The notes under the pieces: model-generated
The model's database searches: none
Seen by the model: only the letters and a program-made list of their open reading frames with translations
Told to the model about the DNA's origin: nothing
From: an uncultured Rhizobiaceae group bacterium
Lineage (GTDB): Bacteria; Pseudomonadota; Alphaproteobacteria; Rhizobiales; Rhizobiaceae
Assembly (NCBI GenBank): GCA_937951455.1
Contig: CALFBU010000219.1
Coordinates: 1 to 11,071, forward strand
DNA: 11,071 nucleotides
Direction: 5' to 3'
Program-made: the position numbers and the translations under genes
Part shown: positions 6,767 to 11,071 of the stretch, piece after piece
Layout: every line of letters begins with the position of its first letter
Position numbering within the stretch: the stretch's first letter is position 1

Positions 6767-7324
6767 TTAGTCTTCTGAACCAATCAGGTCGCGACGGCGT
6801 TCCTGAAGTGTTGAGTATTTAAGACCACGCTGAGAAGCGATGTCTTTAGGGTGCATTTGGTTTTTCAAAGCGTCGAACGTGGCGCGAACCATGTTGTATG
6901 CATTTGATGAACCTTGTGACTTTGCCACAACGTCCTGAACACCAAGCATTTCGAAAACAGCACGCATTGGACCACCTGCGATGATACCCGTACCAGCTGG
7001 TGCTGCACGAAGGAGAACCTTGCCAGCGCCGTGACGGCCTTTAACATCGTGGTGTAGTGTGCGGCCTGAGCGCAATGGCACGAAAATCAAATCGCGTTTT
7101 GCAGCTTCTGTAGCCTTACGAATAGCTTCTGGAACCTCTTTTGCCTTGCCATGACCAAAGCCAACACGGCCCTTTTGGTCACCTACGACAACGAGGGCGG
7201 CGAAACCGAAACGACGGCCGCCTTTTACAACTTTTGCAACGCGGTTGATGTGAACGAGCTTGTCTGTGAATTCACTATCTTTTTCTTCGCGTTCCCGATT
7301 ACGGGAGTTTTCTCTTGGTGCCAT
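6767..7324 (-). CDS. rpsE: 30S ribosomal protein S5
   Basis: The product is 185 residues. A charged N-terminal arm (1-20) precedes the S5 double-stranded RNA-binding-like domain: [20 protein letters not shown] at 25-44, which includes the loop linked to spectinomycin response, then [19 protein letters not shown]. The C-terminal domain has [17 protein letters not shown] and the [15 protein letters not shown] helix. S5 sits near the mRNA entry site of the 30S subunit and affects decoding fidelity. AAGGA (7333-7337) lies 8 bases before the ATG. The gene is separated from rplR by 157 bases that carry a terminator-like hairpin and a promoter-like pair, so it may begin its own transcription unit. 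Confidence 0.99.
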   Translation of the reverse strand: MAPRENSRNREREEKDSEFTDKLVHINRVAKVVKGGRRFGFAALVVVGDQKGRVGFGHGKAKEVPEAIRKATEAAKRDLIFVPLRSGRTLHHDVKGRHGAGKVLLRAAPAGTGIIAGGPMRAVFEMLGVQDVVAKSQGSSNAYNMVRATFDALKNQMHPKDIASQRGLKYSTLQERRRDLIGSED

Positions 7325-7381
7325 TTACCTGTTCCTTATTCTTTTCCGGTAGCACTAGACTTAATCAGAAAGACCCTTTGA

Positions 7382-7410
7382 ATAACATATTTCAGATACT
7401 CAGGTATCAA
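7382..7410 (-). promoter_or_regulatory. Predicted sigma70-type promoter upstream of rpsE
   Basis: On the minus strand, TTGATA (7405-7410, five of six to TTGACA) is followed after exactly 17 bases by TGTTAT (7382-7387, four of six to TATAAT). It lies 9 bases beyond the U-run of the preceding terminator-like hairpin and would give an rpsE leader of about 50 bases. A dyad GATAC/GTATC (7395-7408) overlaps the -35 element and could be an operator or just an RNA hairpin. Confidence 0.5.
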
Positions 7411-7418
7411 ACTGCATG

Positions 7419-7446
7419 AAAAGAGGCCGTTTATGAAAACAGCCTC
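7419..7446 (-). terminator. Terminator-like hairpin between rplR and rpsE
   Basis: On the minus-strand transcript GAGGCUGUUU (7446-7437) pairs with AAACGGCCUC (7432-7423): ten pairs, one of them U-G, closed by a four-base loop. Four U residues follow directly (7422-7419). It starts 35 bases after the rplR stop. The short U-run suggests partial rather than full termination, that is, attenuation inside the ribosomal operon. A smaller dyad, AGCTTT/AAAGCT (7460-7465 with 7476-7481), precedes it. Confidence 0.6.
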
Positions 7447-7481
7447 CCTATTCTTTATCAGCTTTCTTTAATCGAAAAGCT

Positions 7482-7838
7482 TTAGAAGCTCAACCCGCCT
7501 TCGCGTGCTGCTTCAGCCAATGCTTTCACACGGCCATGATAGATGTAGGCGCCACGGTCGAAGATTACTTCTTTGACACCTGCTTTTGATGCTCGCTCTG
7601 CTACAAGTTTGCCAATGGCTTGAGCGGCTTCAACGTTTGAGCCTTTCGAACCTTTGAAATCCTTGTCGAGTGTCGAAGCTGAAGCAAGTGTATGACCTGC
7701 CGCATCATCAATGATTTGAGCATAAATGTTCTGCGAAGAGCGGTAAACGCTTAGGCGTGGACGGCCGTTTGCAACTTTTTTAAGCTGACGACGTACACGA
7801 TTAGCACGGCGCGCTTCAGTGGATAGTTTGATTCCCAT
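7482..7838 (-). CDS. rplR: 50S ribosomal protein L18
   Basis: The product is 118 residues, the family length. The basic N-terminal arm ([12 protein letters not shown] at 9-20) is followed by [20 protein letters not shown] (26-45) and the closing [24 protein letters not shown] region; all are typical of L18. L18 binds 5S rRNA together with L5 in the central protuberance. It lies 12 bases after rplF, with AAGG upstream of the ATG. Unlike its other junctions, the distance to the next gene (rpsE) is long and contains terminator- and promoter-like signals. Confidence 0.99.
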   Translation of the reverse strand: MGIKLSTEARRANRVRRQLKKVANGRPRLSVYRSSQNIYAQIIDDAAGHTLASASTLDKDFKGSKGSNVEAAQAIGKLVAERASKAGVKEVIFDRGAYIYHGRVKALAEAAREGGLSF

Positions 7839-7850
7839 AATGCGTATGCC

Positions 7851-8384
7851 TTACTTCTTCTTGCCTTCCTTACGGAAGATTGTTTCGTCAGCGTATTTAA
7901 CACCCTTGCCTTTATAAGGCTCTGGTGGACGGTAGCTACGGATTTCAGCAGCAACCTGACCGACTTTTTGTTTATCAATTCCAGTAACGACGATCTCAGT
8001 TGGCTTTGTACAAGCAACTGTAACGCCTTCTGGCACTTTATAGACAACTTCGTGTGAGAAACCGAGAGACAGTTGAACGTCGTTACCTTGCATTGCTGCA
8101 CGATAACCAACACCGTTGATCTCAAGTTTCTTTTCGAAGCCGTCTTTTACACCTTCAAGGATGTTTGCAACCATGGTGCGGGACATGCCCCACTTCGAGC
8201 GGCTGGTCTTGGTTTGATCGCGTGGATCAACCTGGATAGCACCCTCTTCCATTTTCACAAGGACTTCCTTGTTTACAACAAAGTGAAGTTCGCCTTTTGG
8301 TCCTTTAGCAGTAACCGTCTGGCCTTCAACTGTTGCAGTAACCCCTTCCGGGATCATAACTGGTTTTTTACCAATACGAGACAT
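7851..8384 (-). CDS. rplF: 50S ribosomal protein L6
   Basis: The 177-residue product begins [15 protein letters not shown], the standard L6 start, and ends with [16 protein letters not shown] (150-165), the highly conserved C-terminal rRNA-binding motif. Two similar beta-rich domains make up the protein; the first includes GPKGEL and the second begins near the VGYRA segment at 92-96. L6 lies near the sarcin-ricin loop and the factor-binding site of the 50S subunit. GGGAG sits about 9 bases before the ATG. It is 14 bases from rpsH and 12 from rplR. Confidence 0.99.
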   Translation of the reverse strand: MSRIGKKPVMIPEGVTATVEGQTVTAKGPKGELHFVVNKEVLVKMEEGAIQVDPRDQTKTSRSKWGMSRTMVANILEGVKDGFEKKLEINGVGYRAAMQGNDVQLSLGFSHEVVYKVPEGVTVACTKPTEIVVTGIDKQKVGQVAAEIRSYRPPEPYKGKGVKYADETIFRKEGKKK

Positions 8385-8398
8385 TTATCAAATCTCCC

Positions 8399-8800
8399 TT
8401 AGAATACGCGGCAAAGGATTTCGCCACCGACATTCTCTGTACGGGCCTGATGGTCCGCCATAACACCTTTTGGTGTTGAGAGAATGTTGATGCCAAGACC
8501 GTTCGCCACATGTGGGATGGATTTGACAGAAGAATACACACGAAGACCAGGACGAGATACGCGTGAGATTTCACGAATAACCGGCTTGTCTTCATAGTAT
8601 TTCAATTCAATCACAATCTCTGACTTGCCGTCATCGAACTGTGCAGTTGAATAGTCGCGAATATAACCTTCGGATTTCAAAACTTCACACACGTTAGCGC
8701 GTAGCTTTGATGAAGGGCTTGAAACTTTGGACTTGTTGCGCATCAAACCATTACGGATGCGTGTCAACATGTCGCCTAGTGGATCAGTAGTACCTGACAT
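8399..8800 (-). CDS. rpsH: 30S ribosomal protein S8
   Basis: The product is 133 residues. The start [13 protein letters not shown] (6-18) and the RNA-binding C-terminal segment [14 protein letters not shown] then GGEILCRVF are diagnostic. S8 binds the 16S central domain early in 30S assembly. In E. coli, S8 also represses its own operon by binding the mRNA at the rplX-rplE junction; I could not identify that site here by eye. The gene lies 11 bases after rpsN, with AGGGGA as ribosome-binding site. Confidence 0.99.
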   Translation of the reverse strand: MSGTTDPLGDMLTRIRNGLMRNKSKVSSPSSKLRANVCEVLKSEGYIRDYSTAQFDDGKSEIVIELKYYEDKPVIREISRVSRPGLRVYSSVKSIPHVANGLGINILSTPKGVMADHQARTENVGGEILCRVF

Positions 8801-8811
8801 GGATTATCCCC

Positions 8812-9117
8812 TTACCAGCTTGATTTGACAAGACCAGGGATCTTGCCGAAATTGCCAAGTTCGCGAAGGGCGATACGAGACACTTGAAGTTTGCGGTAGT
8901 AACCACGTGGACGCCCGGTAACCTCACAACGGTTACGGATGCGGATCTTTGATCCATCACGTGGTAGTTCGTTCATTTTCAATTGCGCTTTAAAGCGTTC
9001 TTCAATTGGCAACTCACGATTCATGATAATCGCTTTAAGAGCAGCGCGTTTCGCGGCTTGATTTTTAGCCTTACGAATGCGTGTCTTGTTTTTAGTAAAT
9101 GCGCTAACTTTAGCCAT
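8812..9117 (-). CDS. rpsN: 30S ribosomal protein S14, zinc-independent type
   Basis: The product is 101 residues, the long bacterial form. It shows a basic N-terminal half ([20 protein letters not shown]), [26 protein letters not shown] (51-76) and the C-terminal [18 protein letters not shown]. Only one cysteine is present and there is no CxxC pair, so this is the zinc-free form expected in proteobacteria. S14 is in the 30S head near S3 and S10. It follows rplE after 29 bases, and AAAGGA precedes the ATG. Confidence 0.99.
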   Translation of the reverse strand: MAKVSAFTKNKTRIRKAKNQAAKRAALKAIIMNRELPIEERFKAQLKMNELPRDGSKIRIRNRCEVTGRPRGYYRKLQVSRIALRELGNFGKIPGLVKSSW

Positions 9118-9146
9118 TTATTTTTTCCTTTGCTTCACGCTTGCCG

Positions 9147-9710
9147 TTACTGCTGAACAGGGAATGGGAAGTTGAACTCTTTTAGAAGAGCTCTGGCTTC
9201 GTCATCCGTCTTCGCAGTCGTACAGACGATTACGTCCATGCCCCAGATCTTATCCACTTTATCGTAGTTGATCTCTGGAAACACGATGTGTTCCTTAATG
9301 CCCATAGCGAAGTTGCCACGGCCATCAAAGCTTTTTGGGTTTAGACCACGAAAGTCACGAACGCGTGGTAGTGCGATTGTAACCAGACGGTCAATGAAGT
9401 CATACATGCGAGGACCACGAAGTGTAACTTTCGCGCCTAGTGGCATGCCTTCACGCACCTTAAAGGTAGCGATCGACTTGCGTGCATGTGTAACCTGTGC
9501 CTTCTGACCCGCAATTTGCGTAAGGTCATCAGCTGCAATTTGTGCCTTTTTGGAATCTTGTGTTGTTTCACCAACACCCATGTTAAGAACGATTTTATCG
9601 ATCTTTGGAACTTCCATAGGGTTTTTATAGCCAAACTGCTCGACCATTTTAGCGCGAACAACATCAGTATAATGCGCGCGCAAGCGTGGTGCGTAATTCG
9701 TATCAGCCAT
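9147..9710 (-). CDS. rplE: 50S ribosomal protein L5
   Basis: The product is 187 residues. Recognisable segments are [14 protein letters not shown] (39-52), [35 protein letters not shown], and [20 protein letters not shown] near the end. L5 binds 5S rRNA, sits in the central protuberance and forms an intersubunit bridge with S13. The start at 9710 ([10 protein letters not shown]) is chosen because GGAG (9720-9723) lies 9 bases upstream and family similarity begins there; the frame's earlier ATG at 9794 lies inside rplX. The gene overlaps the rplX 3' end by 8 bases (9703-9710), so translation is probably coupled. Confidence 0.98.
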   Translation of the reverse strand: MADTNYAPRLRAHYTDVVRAKMVEQFGYKNPMEVPKIDKIVLNMGVGETTQDSKKAQIAADDLTQIAGQKAQVTHARKSIATFKVREGMPLGAKVTLRGPRMYDFIDRLVTIALPRVRDFRGLNPKSFDGRGNFAMGIKEHIVFPEINYDKVDKIWGMDVIVCTTAKTDDEARALLKEFNFPFPVQQ

Positions 9711-10017
9711 TGATTTCTTCTCCAGAACGTTTTGCGACACGCACTTTGCTGCCGTCGTCCTTAATTTTAATGCCAACACGTGTTGGCTTACCATCTTTAG
9801 GATCCGCTAGCGCCAGGTTTGACAACTGGATTGCAGCTTCTCTTGAAACAATACCGCCCTCTTGAGATTGGGACTGCTTCTGGTGTCTTTTAATCATATT
9901 GATACCAGATACAAGGGCTTTTCCCTCTTTTGGCATCATTTGCATGATTGCGCCGGTTCGACCTTTGTCTTTGCCGGTCAGAACGACAACGCTATCGCCT
10001 TTTTTTAGCTTTTGCAT
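9703..10017 (-). CDS. rplX: 50S ribosomal protein L24
   Basis: The 104-residue product opens with a KOW motif, [20 protein letters not shown] (3-22), followed by [12 protein letters not shown] and the [17 protein letters not shown] segment (54-70) typical of bacterial L24. L24 is one of the first proteins to bind 23S rRNA and helps start 50S assembly near the tunnel exit. It lies 12 bases after rplN and overlaps the rplE start by 8 bases. Confidence 0.98.
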   Translation of the reverse strand: MQKLKKGDSVVVLTGKDKGRTGAIMQMMPKEGKALVSGINMIKRHQKQSQSQEGGIVSREAAIQLSNLALADPKDGKPTRVGIKIKDDGSKVRVAKRSGEEING

Positions 10018-10029
10018 AATGTCTACCCC

Positions 10030-10398
10030 TTACAGCACTTCTGGTGCGAGTGAGATGATTTTCATGTGTTTTTTACCACGTAGTTCGCGAGGCACAGGGC
10101 CAAAGATACGTGTTCCAACTGGCTCACTGTTATTGTTTACAATAACAGCTGCATTGCCATCAAACTTTATCATGCTACCGTCAGGACGACGTAGTGATTG
10201 TGCAGTACGTACTACGACCGCCTTAATCACATCACCTTTTTTCACACGACCGCGTGGAATAGCTTCTTTAACTGAAGCTACAATAATGTCACCAACTGAA
10301 GCGTATTTCCGCTTGGAACCGCCCAGTACCTTGATGCACATAATACGACGGGCACCTGAGTTATCAGCGACCTCGAGATTTGTTTGCATCTGAATCAT
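10030..10398 (-). CDS. rplN: 50S ribosomal protein L14
   Basis: The product is 122 residues, the invariant family length. [18 protein letters not shown] at the N-terminus and the segment [14 protein letters not shown] (53-66) are the classic L14 signatures; it ends [11 protein letters not shown]14 lies at the subunit interface of the 50S, beside L19, and is the known binding site of the silencing factor RsfS. AAAGGC is the likely ribosome-binding site, 9 bases from the ATG. It follows rpsQ after 71 bases that include a small GC-rich stem. Confidence 0.99.
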   Translation of the reverse strand: MIQMQTNLEVADNSGARRIMCIKVLGGSKRKYASVGDIIVASVKEAIPRGRVKKGDVIKAVVVRTAQSLRRPDGSMIKFDGNAAVIVNNNSEPVGTRIFGPVPRELRGKKHMKIISLAPEVL

Positions 10399-10425
10399 GA
10401 CTGGATGCCTTTGTTTCTCTTTTTG

Positions 10426-10440
10426 CCCGGATTGCCCGGG
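10426..10440 (-). other. Small GC-rich stem-loop in the rpsQ-rplN gap
   Basis: CCCGG (10426-10430) pairs with CCGGG (10436-10440) around a five-base loop. On the minus strand CAAAAAG follows, not a U-run, so it is not a terminator for the ribosomal transcript. The rest of the 71-base gap shows nothing I can identify. Confidence 0.4.
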
Positions 10441-10469
10441 AAACTACCTAAATCAGACCAATTAGCGGA

Positions 10470-10700
10470 TTAACCGGTAACCACTGTCCAACACTTACTT
10501 TTCGAAATTGGTGCGCATTCTTCAATTGAAACCTGCTCACCTACTTTTACGTTGTTGCTCTCATCATGCGCTTGGTAGCGCTTCGAGCGACGCACTGTTT
10601 TTCTCAATAGTGGATGTGCAAAACGGCGCTCCACTTTAACAACAACAGTTTTGTCGTTTTTGTCGCTTACAACGACACCTTGCAAAATACGTTTTGGCAT
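10470..10700 (-). CDS. rpsQ: 30S ribosomal protein S17
   Basis: The 76-residue product has the S17 OB-fold pattern: [22 protein letters not shown] (5-26), [19 protein letters not shown] (29-47) and [22 protein letters not shown] at the end. S17 binds 16S rRNA at the 5' domain and is needed for early 30S assembly. It is eight residues shorter than the E. coli protein, lacking the final tail, as is common in alphaproteobacteria. It lies 11 bases after rpmC. Confidence 0.98.
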   Translation of the reverse strand: MPKRILQGVVVSDKNDKTVVVKVERRFAHPLLRKTVRRSKRYQAHDESNNVKVGEQVSIEECAPISKSKCWTVVTG

Positions 10701-10711
10701 CTTGTCGTCCC

Positions 10712-10912
10712 TTAAGCTTTCGCTTTGTTGGCTTCTTGGCCAACAATTGTTTTAATACGTGCAATGTCACGGCGAACCTGACGAATGCGGTTTGTTTTTT
10801 CGAGCTGGTTTGTTGCGCCTTGGAAACGCAGATTGAACTGCTCTTTCTTTAGCTTCTCTAGCTCTTCTATTTTTTCATCAGCACTTAGTGCGCGAATATC
10901 TGCAGCTTTCAT
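10712..10912 (-). CDS. rpmC: 50S ribosomal protein L29
   Basis: The 66-residue product is an all-helical, charged protein with the L29 pattern: [18 protein letters not shown], then [34 protein letters not shown], which contains the conserved FNLRFQ-A-QLE-T-RIR-VRR-IARIKT signature. L29 sits at the polypeptide exit with L23 and contributes to the docking surface for trigger factor and SRP. It lies 11 bases after rplP and 11 before rpsQ, the usual tail of the S10 gene group. Confidence 0.98.
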   Translation of the reverse strand: MKAADIRALSADEKIEELEKLKKEQFNLRFQGATNQLEKTNRIRQVRRDIARIKTIVGQEANKAKA

Positions 10913-10923
10913 AATCTGATCTC

Positions 10924-11071
10924 CTACTCGCCAATACGCTGAACGAAGCGGGTTTTCACAGATAGTTTGGCTGAGCCAAGGCGAAGCGCCTCGCGAGCAA
11001 CATCTTCTGGAACACCATCAATTTCAAACATTACGCGGCCAGGTTTAACCCGAGCTGCCCAATAATCGACA
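10924..11071 (-). CDS. rplP: 50S ribosomal protein L16, 3' end only (partial)
   Basis: The last 48 residues can be read before the TAG stop at 10924-10926; the 5' part lies beyond the window edge. They include [19 protein letters not shown] and the end [20 protein letters not shown], the conserved C-terminal region of L16 (WxAxVKPGxxxFE and EAxxLAxxKLPxKT-type motifs). L16 binds 23S rRNA near the A-site tRNA and is needed for peptidyl-transferase centre maturation. Its position before rpmC is the conserved S10 operon order. Confidence 0.97.
   Translation of the reverse strand, partial: VDYWAARVKPGRVMFEIDGVPEDVAREALRLGSAKLSVKTRFVQRIGE

Noticed and set aside
7751..8125. Minus-strand frame of 124 codons overlapping rplF and rplR
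   Set aside because: Out-of-frame shadow of two intact ribosomal genes; low-complexity composition without a motif.
9703..9723. Search for the E. coli-type S8 binding site at the rplX-rplE junction
   Set aside because: No structure resembling the 16S helix 21 target could be recognised by eye; absence cannot be claimed without a structural search.
9899..10393. Open frame of 164 codons on the plus strand across rplX and rplN
   Set aside because: Antisense shadow of conserved ribosomal genes with no recognisable protein features.

Overview
This window is a chromosomal ribosomal-protein region from an alphaproteobacterium. It holds most of the S10/spc/alpha gene series, all on the minus strand. 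An unrelated gene, converging on the ribosomal series, lies at the left end on the plus strand. The alphaproteobacterial call rests on gene order: adk sits directly between secY and rpsM, rpmJ is absent from that place, and rpsD is absent between rpsK and rpoA. The proteins also fit: S14 lacks zinc cysteines, Adk has a four-cysteine lid, and the L15 and L17 tails are long. Base composition looks moderate, near or a little under half G+C by eye. I cannot name a genus.

Read in the direction of transcription (right to left), the series is rplP (3' end only), rpmC, rpsQ, rplN, rplX, rplE, rpsN, rpsH, rplF, rplR, rpsE, rpmD, rplO, secY, adk, rpsM, rpsK, rpoA, rplQ. Most neighbours are 10-30 bases apart or overlap: rplX/rplE share 8 bases and secY/adk share 4. 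This implies long polycistronic mRNAs and translational coupling. Together the genes supply the 30S and 50S subunits, the membrane channel for exported proteins, adenylate kinase for nucleotide balance, and the RNA polymerase alpha subunit. All are intact apart from rplP, which is cut by the window edge.

No gene-free stretch exceeds 300 bases. Six gaps of 71-200 bases do interrupt the packed series, and each holds one or more stem-loops. The most notable is the rplR-rpsE gap (157 bases), which carries a terminator-like hairpin with a U-run, followed at once by a good sigma70-like promoter. The adk-rpsM gap (200 bases) is full of stems, including a roughly 15-pair hairpin. The other four are rplO-secY (107), rpsM-rpsK (100), rpsK-rpoA (93) and rpoA-rplQ (84), with a small one at rpsQ-rplN (71).

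The left-end gene encodes a 377-residue fold-type III PLP decarboxylase of the ornithine decarboxylase group. It converges on rplQ, and the two share a bidirectional intrinsic terminator. I find no mobile element, CRISPR array, tRNA or rRNA gene. There is no clear sign of a novel multi-gene system; the interest lies in the operon's non-coding gaps.
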